The notes beneath the pieces are model-generated. The model did not search any database and was not told where the DNA came from. It saw only the letters and a list, made by a program, of their open reading frames with translations. 34,603 nucleotides of DNA from an uncultured Eubacterium sp. Lineage in GTDB: Bacteria > Bacillota > Clostridia > Lachnospirales > Lachnospiraceae. Positions within the stretch are counted from its first letter, which is position 1; each line of letters opens with the position of its first letter. The stretch is taken from assembly GCA_934351445.1 (NCBI GenBank), contig CAKRIZ010000020.1, positions 1-34,603 on the forward strand. The letters run 5' to 3'. Positions 18,218 to 25,127 of the stretch are shown here, in pieces. The translations under genes were made by a program, and so were the position numbers.

Positions 18218-18985
18218 ATGACAGATAAAGTATTAGAGGATGCGATCATTATCCGTCAGGAAGAGATCGCGACAGATGTGTATAGTATGTGGCTTCGGAC
18301 GGAACAGATTGCAGATCTGGCGAAGCCCGGACAGTTTGTGGCAGTGTATTGTTCGGATGGCAGCCGTCTGCTGCCGCGTCCGATCAGTATTTGTGAGATT
18401 GACCGCGCAGATCATGCGATCCGTCTGGTATATCGCGTGGCAGGCAAAGGAACCGCAGAATTTGCCGGATATCATACCGGTGCACAGCTTCGTGTGGTAG
18501 GACCGCTGGGTAATGGTTATCCGAAGAAGAGTAAACGTGCATTGCTGCTCGGAGGCGGTATCGGTGTTCCACCGATCCTGCAGCTGGCAAAGGAGCTGGA
18601 TTGTGAGAAGCAGATCGTGCTTGGCTACCGGGATGAGCGTTTTCTGGAAGAAGAATTCCGCTCACAGGGCGCAGTGTACATAGCCACTGAGGATGGCAGC
18701 TTTGGTACACCGGGAAATGTGCTCGATGCAATCCGTGAAAATGGTCTGAATGCTGAGATTATCTACGCATGCGGACCGATGCCGATGCTGCGTGCAGTCA
18801 AGGCATATGCGGCTGAACATGGCATGGAATGCTGGATCTCGCTCGAGGAGCGTATGGCATGTGGAATCGGTGCATGTTTAGGATGTGTCTGCAAGAGCAC
18901 GAAAAAAGATGCACATACACATGTCAACAACAAACGGATCTGTACAGAAGGACCTGTATTCCGGGCTGAGGAGGTGGATATCTGA
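18218..18985 (+). CDS. pyrK: Dihydroorotate dehydrogenase electron transfer subunit
   Basis: PyrK is the FAD and [2Fe-2S] subunit that passes electrons from class 1B dihydroorotate dehydrogenase to NAD+. The 255-residue protein has the FAD-binding segment LLPRPISICE, the NAD-binding LLLGGGIGVPPIL, YACGPMPMLRAV, and the cysteine cluster MACGIGACLGCVCK with the last ligand in RICTEGPVF. It is followed with a 1-base overlap (TGATG) by its partner pyrD, the classical arrangement for the PyrK-PyrD complex. Confidence 0.96.
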   Translation: MTDKVLEDAIIIRQEEIATDVYSMWLRTEQIADLAKPGQFVAVYCSDGSRLLPRPISICEIDRADHAIRLVYRVAGKGTAEFAGYHTGAQLRVVGPLGNGYPKKSKRALLLGGGIGVPPILQLAKELDCEKQIVLGYRDERFLEEEFRSQGAVYIATEDGSFGTPGNVLDAIRENGLNAEIIYACGPMPMLRAVKAYAAEHGMECWISLEERMACGIGACLGCVCKSTKKDAHTHVNNKRICTEGPVFRAEEVDI

Positions 18986-19887
18986 TGAATACAAGTGTGA
19001 ATATAGCAGGTGTTACCTTTAAAAATCCGATTCTCACAGCATCCGGAACATTTGGTTCCGGACAGGAATATGCACAGTTTGTAGATCTGAATAAGCTCGG
19101 AGGTGTTGTGACCAAAGGTGTGGCCAATGTTCCTTGGGAGGGCAATCCCACACCGCGTGTTGCCGAAGTGTACGGAGGCATGCTCAATGCGATCGGTCTG
19201 CAGAATCCGGGTATCGATGTGTTTGTCGAGCGTGATATCCCGTTTCTGGCAAAGTATGACACACGGATTGTTGTGAATGTGTGTGGCAGAAGTGAGGCTG
19301 ATTATGTTGAAGTTGTGGAGCGCCTTGCGGATCAGCCGGTTGACCTGCTTGAGATCAATATTTCCTGCCCGAATGTGAAGGAGGGTGGTATCGCATTTGG
19401 ACAGGATCCAAAGGCGGCAGCAGCGATCACAAAAGCGGTGAAAGCAGCCGCAAAACAGCCGGTGGTCATGAAACTCAGCCCGAATGTGACAGATATTGCA
19501 TATATGGCGCAGGCAGTCGAGGCAGCCGGTGCAGATGCGGTATCGCTCATCAATACACTGACCGGTATGAAGATCGATGTAAACAAGCGCAAATTTGTGC
19601 TGGCGAATAAGACCGGAGGTATGTCTGGCCCGGCGATCCATCCGATCGCTGTGCGTATGGTGTATCAGGTTGCGCAGGCAGTCAGGATTCCGATCATCGG
19701 TATGGGAGGTGTCATGAATGCCGAGGATGCACTGGAACTCATGTTGGCAGGTGCAACGGCAGTATCTGTTGGTACGGCGAATTTTGCAAATCCAAAGGTC
19801 ACGGAGGAGATCATAGATGGCATCAGGGAATACATGGCAGCACATGAGATCGAAGATATCCGTGAACTAATCGGAGCAGTTCAGTAG
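18985..19887 (+). CDS. pyrD: Dihydroorotate dehydrogenase catalytic subunit, class 1B
   Basis: PyrD oxidises dihydroorotate to orotate using FMN. The 300-residue length is normal for class 1B. Motifs include FKNPILTASGTFGSGQEY, the active-site loop EINISCPNVKEGG with its catalytic cysteine, VMKLSPNVTDI, LINTLTGMKIDV, and the FMN phosphate loop IIGMGGVMNAEDALE. It needs PyrK, encoded directly upstream with a TGATG overlap, to use NAD+. It is the last gene of the pyr operon; the bioB promoter begins 8 bases after its stop, and no terminator separates them. Confidence 0.96.
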   Translation: MNTSVNIAGVTFKNPILTASGTFGSGQEYAQFVDLNKLGGVVTKGVANVPWEGNPTPRVAEVYGGMLNAIGLQNPGIDVFVERDIPFLAKYDTRIVVNVCGRSEADYVEVVERLADQPVDLLEINISCPNVKEGGIAFGQDPKAAAAITKAVKAAAKQPVVMKLSPNVTDIAYMAQAVEAAGADAVSLINTLTGMKIDVNKRKFVLANKTGGMSGPAIHPIAVRMVYQVAQAVRIPIIGMGGVMNAEDALELMLAGATAVSVGTANFANPKVTEEIIDGIREYMAAHEIEDIRELIGAVQ

Positions 19888-19894
19888 GAAATAG

Positions 19895-19924
19895 TTGACA
19901 GATTTTCTCTTTATGCGATACAAT
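19895..19924 (+). promoter_or_regulatory. Predicted sigma-A promoter of bioB
   Basis: A perfect TTGACA (19895-19900) and TACAAT (19919-19924) are separated by 18 bases. The -10 overlaps the left half of the BirA operator. Confidence 0.75.
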
Positions 19925-19955
19925 GTAAACCAAATGTTGAATTGTGGTTAACATT
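19922..19955 (+). promoter_or_regulatory. BirA (biotin repressor) operator
   Basis: AATGTAAACC (19922-19931) and GGTTAACATT (19946-19955) form an inverted repeat with one mismatch and a 14-base spacer. This matches the known bacterial BirA operator (TTGTAAACC...GGTTTACAA type; Firmicutes halves GTTAAC-like). It overlaps the -10 box and the expected transcription start, so bound BirA would block bioB when biotin is plentiful. Confidence 0.87.
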
Positions 19956-19989
19956 ATATGGTGATTTACCGGAAAGGGATAAAGAGAAA

Positions 19990-20970
19990 ATGGAGCATGC
20001 ATTAGAACTGGCAAGAGAGATTATAGGCGGCAGACGGATTACGAGAGAGGATGACTTGTCATTTTTCTTACACTGTGACCTCAATGAATTATGTGAGGGG
20101 GCAGATCAGATCCGGGAGTATTTTATCGGAGCGAAAGTAGATCTGTGTTCGATCATTAATGGACGCAGCGGACGATGTCCGGAGGACTGTAAGTATTGTG
20201 CACAGTCAGCACATAATCATACGGACTGTGAGGTCTATGATTTTCTGCCGGAAGAACAGATTGTGGAGATGTGTAAGCTCAATGAGAGCGAGGGAGTCGA
20301 TCGTTTTTCAATTGTAACGGCTGGACGTGCACTGACTGGTGAGGAATTTGACAAGGCGATCCATGCCTACGAGACGATGCACCGTGAGTGCAGGATCGAT
20401 TTATGTGCATCGATGGGCTTTTTAGATGAAGAACAGTTACATCGTCTGCACGAGGCAGGTGTCAGCAGTTATCATCATAATATTGAGACATCAAAGCGGA
20501 ACTTTCCGAATATCTGTACGACCCATACCTATGAGCAAAAGATCGAGACATTAAAAAAGGTCAAGGCAGAAGGCATGTGTGCATGTTCCGGTGGGATCAT
20601 TGGCATGGGTGAGACCTGGGAGGATCGTCTGGATATGGCAATCAGTCTGGCAGAGCTAGGCATAGATTCTATTCCGCTCAATGCGCTTATGCCGATCAAG
20701 GGAACTCCGCTTGAGGATCTGCCACAGCTTACAGAAGATGATATCCTGCGGACAATCGCATTTTTTCGCTATATCAATCCAGAGGCAAACATCCGTCTGG
20801 CAGCGGGACGCGCTCTGCTGACCGGAGATGGTGAGATTGCCTTCCGTTCCGGTGCATCGGCGACAATCACCGGAAACATGCTCACGACAGTTGCATGTGC
20901 GACGATCCGCAGTGACAGACAGATGCTGGAATCCTTGCATCGGGATGTGACACCGGAATATTGGAAATAG
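19990..20970 (+). CDS. bioB: Biotin synthase
   Basis: This radical SAM enzyme inserts sulfur into dethiobiotin in the last step of biotin synthesis. The 326-residue protein carries the SAM-cluster motif CPEDCKYC (Cys63, Cys67, Cys70) in NGRSGRCPEDCKYCAQSAHN. It also has the BioB blocks YHHNIETS, GGIIGMGETWEDR, IPLNALMPIKGTPLED, and the RLAAGR stretch holding the arginine near the second cluster. I chose the ATG at 19990 (GGAAAGGG upstream). A TTG 48 bases earlier is in frame, but it lies inside the BirA operator. Other biotin genes are absent here, so the cell may convert imported dethiobiotin or encode them elsewhere. Confidence 0.94.
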   Translation: MEHALELAREIIGGRRITREDDLSFFLHCDLNELCEGADQIREYFIGAKVDLCSIINGRSGRCPEDCKYCAQSAHNHTDCEVYDFLPEEQIVEMCKLNESEGVDRFSIVTAGRALTGEEFDKAIHAYETMHRECRIDLCASMGFLDEEQLHRLHEAGVSSYHHNIETSKRNFPNICTTHTYEQKIETLKKVKAEGMCACSGGIIGMGETWEDRLDMAISLAELGIDSIPLNALMPIKGTPLEDLPQLTEDDILRTIAFFRYINPEANIRLAAGRALLTGDGEIAFRSGASATITGNMLTTVACATIRSDRQMLESLHRDVTPEYWK

Positions 20971-20998
20971 ACTACCTGATCAACAGGGAACCGAATAG

Positions 20999-21041
20999 AA
21001 CCTCTTTGCATAGAATAACAGAAATATGCAGAGAGGTTTTT
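20999..21041 (+). terminator. Hairpin with T-tract between bioB and the binding-protein gene
   Basis: A 13-bp stem (20999-21011 with 21026-21038, arm AACCTCTTTGCAT, one G-T wobble) has a 14-base loop and is followed by TTTTT (21037-21041). The 3' arm contains GAGAGG (21031-21036), which is also the only ribosome site of the next gene, so the hairpin could end bioB transcripts and mask translation of the downstream gene. Confidence 0.75.
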
Positions 21042-21046
21042 GATTT

Positions 21047-22054
21047 ATGAAAAAGAAAGTATTAGCAGTGTTATTGACGGCAGTGCTGCTGCTGCCTGTC
21101 CTGGGTGGTTGTGGAACATCCGGTCAGACTGATCAGGCAGCTGCAGGAAAAGAAACGAAGGTAGTACTCAATGAGGTGGCACATTCCCTGTTCTATGCAC
21201 CAATGTATGTGGCTATCGAGGAGGGTTACTTCAAGGAGCAGGGGATCGATCTGGAACTGGTGACCGGATTTGGCGCTGATAAGACGATGACAGCGTTGCT
21301 TTCCGGAGAGGCTGATATAGGCTTCATGGGACCGGAGACGACTGTGTATACGAGTAACGGGGGCGCAGAGGATCTGATCGTCAACTTTGCACAGCTCACA
21401 CAGCGCGCTGGCAACTTTCTGGTTGCCAGGGAAGCAGATGATGACTTCGACTGGCAGAAACTAAAAGGTAAGGATGTGCTTGGCGGCCGGGATGGCGGTA
21501 TGCCGGAGATGGTGTTTGAGTATATCTTAAAGAAAAACAATATGGATCCGGCTACTGATCTGAATATTGATAAGAGTATTGATTTCGGTTCGACGGCGGC
21601 TGCTTTTTCAGGGGGAAGTGGGGATTTCAGTGTGGAATTTGAACCTGGCGCGACTGCACTCGAACAGGAGGGAGCAGGTTATGTCGTAGCATCCCTCGGT
21701 GTAGACAGCGGTTATGTGCCGTATACGGCATTTTCAGCGAAGGACAGCTATATGAAGGAACATCCGGATGTCATACGTGGTTTTGTGGCTGCTTTGAAGA
21801 AAGGTATGGAATACGTATATAATCACAGTGCAGAGGAGACCGCAGCAGTGATCGAACCGCAATTCCCGGATACCGATAAAGATACGATGGCAAAGATCAT
21901 TAAACGTTATGCGGATCAGGACACCTGGAAGCAGGATCTCGTATTTGAAAAGGATGCTTACCAGTTGCTGCTGGATATTCTCGACGAGGCCGGGCAGCTT
22001 GAAGAGCGGCCGGATTATGAGCGGCTGGTGACAACAGAATATGTGAAAGAATAG
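21047..22054 (+). CDS. NMT1/ThiY-like ABC transporter substrate-binding lipoprotein
   Basis: The 335-residue protein has a lipoprotein signal with lipobox LGGC (Cys22). Its mature domain is of the NMT1/THI5/SsuA type 2 periplasmic-binding fold: VVLNEVAHSLFYAPMYVAIE, GYFKEQGIDLELVTGFG and MTALLSGEADIGFMGPE. Relatives bind thiamine precursors (pyrimidines), sulfonates or nitrate; the ligand cannot be fixed by eye. No permease or ATPase gene lies next to it, so it is an orphan binding protein here. Its ribosome site lies in the 3' arm of the preceding hairpin. It sits after bioB but is probably not in the same regulon unless the hairpin is read through. No TPP riboswitch is visible upstream. Confidence 0.85.
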   Translation: MKKKVLAVLLTAVLLLPVLGGCGTSGQTDQAAAGKETKVVLNEVAHSLFYAPMYVAIEEGYFKEQGIDLELVTGFGADKTMTALLSGEADIGFMGPETTVYTSNGGAEDLIVNFAQLTQRAGNFLVAREADDDFDWQKLKGKDVLGGRDGGMPEMVFEYILKKNNMDPATDLNIDKSIDFGSTAAAFSGGSGDFSVEFEPGATALEQEGAGYVVASLGVDSGYVPYTAFSAKDSYMKEHPDVIRGFVAALKKGMEYVYNHSAEETAAVIEPQFPDTDKDTMAKIIKRYADQDTWKQDLVFEKDAYQLLLDILDEAGQLEERPDYERLVTTEYVKE

Positions 22055-22063
22055 CGGGATACA

Positions 22064-22092
22064 TTGTGTATCGGAGAAAAATGTGCTATACT
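22064..22092 (+). promoter_or_regulatory. Predicted sigma-A promoter for the PHP-domain gene
   Basis: TTGTGT (22064-22069) and TATACT (22087-22092) are 17 bases apart, 41 bases before the ATG at 22134. Confidence 0.6.
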
Positions 22093-22133
22093 AGACGCGA
22101 ATTTGAAATGAAGTCAGAAGAGAGGTATTGCAA

Positions 22134-22856
22134 ATGATAAGAGATGTTATGGATCTTCATACGCACACACTTGCCAGTGGTCATGCATACAGCACGATTC
22201 TCGAGATGGCACAGGCAGCCAGGGATAAAGGGCTGCAGTTACTCGCGATGACTGAGCATGGACCGGCGATGCGTGGAAGCTGCCAGCATACTTATTTTGA
22301 AAATATTAAGGTGATTCCGAGGGAACGGTTTGGCGTACGGACATTATTTGGCGTGGAACTCAATATTTTAGACCCGGAGGGACATGTGGATATAGAGGAG
22401 CGTCTGTTGCCGGCAATGGATATCTGTGTGGCGAGTCTGCATATCCCCTGTTATGCACCCCGCAGCATGGAGGAAAATACGAATGCATATATTCGTGCAA
22501 TGGAAAATCCCTATGTGAATATTATCGGACATCCGGATGATCCGAGGTATCCGATTGATCTGAAAGCTGTGGTCGAAGCTGCAAAAGAGAATCATGTGAT
22601 TCTGGAGATGAATAATTCGTCACTGGCACCTACGAGTTTCCGTAAGGCGACAAAGGAAGGTTACCTGGAGTTTTTAGAACTCTGCCAGTCTTATGACCAA
22701 CCGATTATTATGGACAGTGATGCACATGTGGATATCGATGTCGGAAATCACTGCTATGTATCAGAGATTTTGGAGGAAGCACAGTTTCCGGAGCATCTGA
22801 TCATGAATACAGATGTCGAAAAGGTAAAGCCGTATCTAAATTATTATCGGCGATAA
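22134..22856 (+). CDS. PHP-domain phosphatase (YcdX-like)
   Basis: The 240-residue protein is of the polymerase and histidinol phosphatase (PHP) superfamily, trinuclear-metal phosphoesterases close to E. coli YcdX. Metal ligands are visible in DLHTHTLASGHAYS, LAMTEHGPAMRG, GVELNI, ICVASLH, NIIGHPDD and the C-terminal DSDAHVDIDVG. There is no signal peptide, so it should be cytoplasmic. The physiological substrate is unknown. The ATG at 22134 (AGAGGT upstream) is preferred over an in-frame TTG at 22128, which is too close to the ribosome site. It is transcribed from its own promoter and followed by a further promoter, so it is probably a single-gene unit. Confidence 0.88.
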   Translation: MIRDVMDLHTHTLASGHAYSTILEMAQAARDKGLQLLAMTEHGPAMRGSCQHTYFENIKVIPRERFGVRTLFGVELNILDPEGHVDIEERLLPAMDICVASLHIPCYAPRSMEENTNAYIRAMENPYVNIIGHPDDPRYPIDLKAVVEAAKENHVILEMNNSSLAPTSFRKATKEGYLEFLELCQSYDQPIIMDSDAHVDIDVGNHCYVSEILEEAQFPEHLIMNTDVEKVKPYLNYYRR

Positions 22857-22879
22857 TCGGTAAATGTTAGCAAAAACGG

Positions 22880-22908
22880 TTTACTTTCACACTTTTATGT
22901 AGTAAAAT
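22880..22908 (+). promoter_or_regulatory. Predicted sigma-A promoter for the yerC-fliB pair
   Basis: TTTACT (22880-22885) and TAAAAT (22903-22908) are 17 bases apart, just upstream of the YerC-type regulator. Confidence 0.5.
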
Positions 22909-22958
22909 GAAAAAGCGTTAAAATTATGATGCGCAAAGAAGAAAAGGGGTGTGGAGAA

Positions 22959-23264
22959 ATGAGTAAAGACATTCATACAGATGCGGTGAATCATTTGTTT
23001 GATGCAGTGTTGTGTCTGCAGAATAAAGAAGAATGCTATACTTTTTTTGAAGATATCTGTACGGTAAACGAATTGCTGGCATTGTCCCAGCGTTTTGAAG
23101 TGGCTCATATGCTGCGCGAACAGAAGACTTATCTGGACATTGCGGAGAAAACAGGTGCTTCGACAGCTACGATCAGCCGTGTCAACCGTTCCCTGAATTA
23201 TGGGAACGATGGTTATGATCTGGTATTTTCCAGAATAGAGAAAGATGAAAACAAAACTATTTGA
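22959..23264 (+). CDS. TrpR-like YerC/YecD family DNA-binding protein
   Basis: The 101-residue protein matches the YerC/YecD branch of the Trp-repressor superfamily. The helix-turn-helix region reads ELLALSQRFEVAHMLREQKT, then YLDIAEKTGASTATISRVNR, followed by SLNYGNDGYDLVFSR. These are small DNA-binding proteins of largely unknown target in Firmicutes. The start at 22959 (AAGGGG 9 bases upstream) fits best; an in-frame ATG at 22926 would add 11 residues. The 3' end overlaps the FliB-like gene by 20 bases, so the two are co-transcribed and probably coupled. Confidence 0.88.
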   Translation: MSKDIHTDAVNHLFDAVLCLQNKEECYTFFEDICTVNELLALSQRFEVAHMLREQKTYLDIAEKTGASTATISRVNRSLNYGNDGYDLVFSRIEKDENKTI

Positions 23265-24348
23265 GATCAGTTTTTTTCATGAATTTAAATGTAAGATAAA
23301 CGACTGCCCATATACCTGCTGTAGAGGCTGGCGTATCGTATTTGATGAGGAGACTTATCAGCGATATCTCGCAGAGCCTGGAAAGTTAGGCCGCAGGCTG
23401 CGCAGTTCCATAAAGAAAATCAATGGGGAGGTCTATTTTCGGGCCTCCCTAAAACAGTGCATTTTCTACGAAAAAGGCAGTACCTGTCAGTTGCAGAGGG
23501 TGGTAGGCACAGACTATATGCCGCTTGTGTGCCGGCAGTACCCCAGAGTCTGGCAGCATTTTGGACCGTTTGCAGAGGAGGCACTTTTTTTGTCGTGTCC
23601 GGAAGCAGCACATTTATTTTTGGAGCATTTAGACGATCTGGAGTATGTGGCGTCAACAAGGGAGGTCATGTACGAACGCTGGGGCACGAATGATGATGAA
23701 CCATATCTATTCTGGCTCAGGAAACTGAGGGGAGCGATGATCTGTGAATTGTGGGATACGTCGCGCAGCCTGCCACAGATTCTGGCAGGATGTCTGGCAG
23801 CCATGCGTGAGATACAGCAGGATTTTATAGATGGGAAGGGATTACAGAATATTCCGGAGATTATGCAAAGGTATAAAAGCGAAACCGGGTTGCATATCCA
23901 TGCACAGATCACGGATCAGATGCTGACCAATGGTCTGTATCATGTGAAGCTGCGGCGGGTATCGCCGCTTCTGTATCGCCTGTGCAGATATTATTTTTCG
24001 TGTTTTGATTCACTGACATCCGGGCAGGCAGATGCGTATATGGATGAACTGCGGGAACGGCTGTATCGCAATCATCCGGAAGTCGGACACATGATGCGGG
24101 GATATGTAGTGTATTATCTACAGATTTCATTTCTGGATGTCTATGAGGATTACAGCTTTGTGAAAAAGATGATCTATGGAATTATGCATATGCATATGCT
24201 GGAACTGTTCCTGATGTTGTACGAAAAACAGAAAAATAGCCTGACCCATGAAGAACTGGCACTCTTAATTGCAGTGTATGACAGACGGGGCAGGCATAAT
24301 GAGTCAGTAGCAGCGGGCATGTACGAAAAACTGTATCCCGCGTTATGA
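23245..24348 (+). CDS. FliB-like flagellin lysine-N-methylase
   Basis: The 367-residue protein resembles FliB, a cysteine-rich, probably iron-sulfur protein that methylates flagellin lysines in Salmonella and clostridia. The N-terminal cysteine pattern is clear: FKCKINDCPYTCCRGWRI (Cys16, 21, 25, 26), then Cys72, Cys81, VCRQYPR (Cys96) and FLSCPEA (Cys118). The GW-I and CRQYPR blocks are family hallmarks. The C-terminal half is helical without obvious motifs. It starts inside the YerC gene (20-base overlap). If right, the organism is flagellated. No flagellin or other motility gene lies in this window, so the target is inferred from the family only. Confidence 0.85.
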   Translation: MKTKLFEISFFHEFKCKINDCPYTCCRGWRIVFDEETYQRYLAEPGKLGRRLRSSIKKINGEVYFRASLKQCIFYEKGSTCQLQRVVGTDYMPLVCRQYPRVWQHFGPFAEEALFLSCPEAAHLFLEHLDDLEYVASTREVMYERWGTNDDEPYLFWLRKLRGAMICELWDTSRSLPQILAGCLAAMREIQQDFIDGKGLQNIPEIMQRYKSETGLHIHAQITDQMLTNGLYHVKLRRVSPLLYRLCRYYFSCFDSLTSGQADAYMDELRERLYRNHPEVGHMMRGYVVYYLQISFLDVYEDYSFVKKMIYGIMHMHMLELFLMLYEKQKNSLTHEELALLIAVYDRRGRHNESVAAGMYEKLYPAL

Positions 24349-24939
24349 TTCTTTTTCCCGGTCGAGATCAATCATTTTTTCTATGATCATCTTTTTCAGA
24401 AACGTATCAAAACTGAGCATACAGATCAGTGAAAAGATCTGCAGTGATTCGCGATCCTCTTCCGGGGCATCTAAAAATGTTTCTTTACTGCGGTTGAATT
24501 TTTTCGTGATATCTTTGGCAAGGTATTGCACTTCGTCTGTTTCCAGACTGAATACTTCGTTATAGATATCTGTCAGATTCATGGCATCCTCATTGGAAAA
24601 ATATTTTTCAACCAACGGATCTAAAATATGGTGCAGATCGTTGATGCAGAGGATGTTTTTAAAATAGTAGATAAAAATAAGCAGCAACATGTGCTCTTTG
24701 GAATATTTCTTTTTATGCGGGGGTGGCAGCAGACCATCCTTTGTATAATTGTTGATCATGGTCTTGGTCAGAACCTTATCATCCGGATAGCGCTTGGATG
24801 GTGCGAGGTTGCTCTCCATAAAGGTTGTCACCTGATCCATGTACAGGTCAATATCCGGAATGGAATCCGGTTTGATATGATTGACGCGCCCGAGACTGGC
24901 GAGAATGCTGTTTAATAAGTCTTTATCATCGATCGTCAT
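24343..24939 (-). CDS. DUF1836 protein
   Basis: The 198-residue protein matches DUF1836, a Firmicutes family with a MerR-like N-terminal helix-turn-helix. The relevant piece is VLTKTMINNYTKDGLLPPPHKKKYSKEH, here cited in part only, which resembles the wing and tip of a MerR-type DNA-binding fold. A helical C-terminal domain follows. It is a likely regulator of unknown target. It runs convergent to the FliB-like gene and shares six bases with it: the plus-strand Leu codon TTA is its stop. The ATG at 24939 has AGGAGT upstream and a very good promoter. Confidence 0.82.
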   Translation of the reverse strand: MTIDDKDLLNSILASLGRVNHIKPDSIPDIDLYMDQVTTFMESNLAPSKRYPDDKVLTKTMINNYTKDGLLPPPHKKKYSKEHMLLLIFIYYFKNILCINDLHHILDPLVEKYFSNEDAMNLTDIYNEVFSLETDEVQYLAKDITKKFNRSKETFLDAPEEDRESLQIFSLICMLSFDTFLKKMIIEKMIDLDREKES

Positions 24940-24971
24940 AAGCTGTACTCCTTTTTTTGCTCAACAATTAT

Positions 24972-25000
24972 ATTATATAGTATTAAATACCAGATGACAA
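24972..25000 (-). promoter_or_regulatory. Predicted sigma-A promoter (minus strand) for the DUF1836 gene
   Basis: Read on the minus strand, TTGTCA (25000-24995) and a perfect TATAAT (24977-24972) are 17 bases apart, about 35 bases before the ATG at 24939. Confidence 0.75.
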
Positions 25001-25061
25001 GATGCATTTTCTATGTCTGGTAAATGACACTGGAATGGGAGTTGCTGCATTGTAATACCCC

Positions 25062-25090
25062 TTGCACTTTCCGGGGGAAATCGGTACAAT
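25062..25090 (+). promoter_or_regulatory. Predicted sigma-A promoter for pcrA
   Basis: TTGCAC (25062-25067) and TACAAT (25085-25090) are 17 bases apart, 37 bases before the pcrA ATG. It is divergent from the DUF1836 promoter. Confidence 0.65.
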
Positions 25091-25127
25091 AACATAGATG
25101 AACGGCAACATATGATAGGGAGATTTT

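Noticed and set aside
18763..19845. Long minus-strand ORF (360 codons) opposite pyrK/pyrD.
   Set aside because: Composition is antisense-like (many His, Cys, Arg), and both strands cannot code here because pyrK and pyrD are certain.
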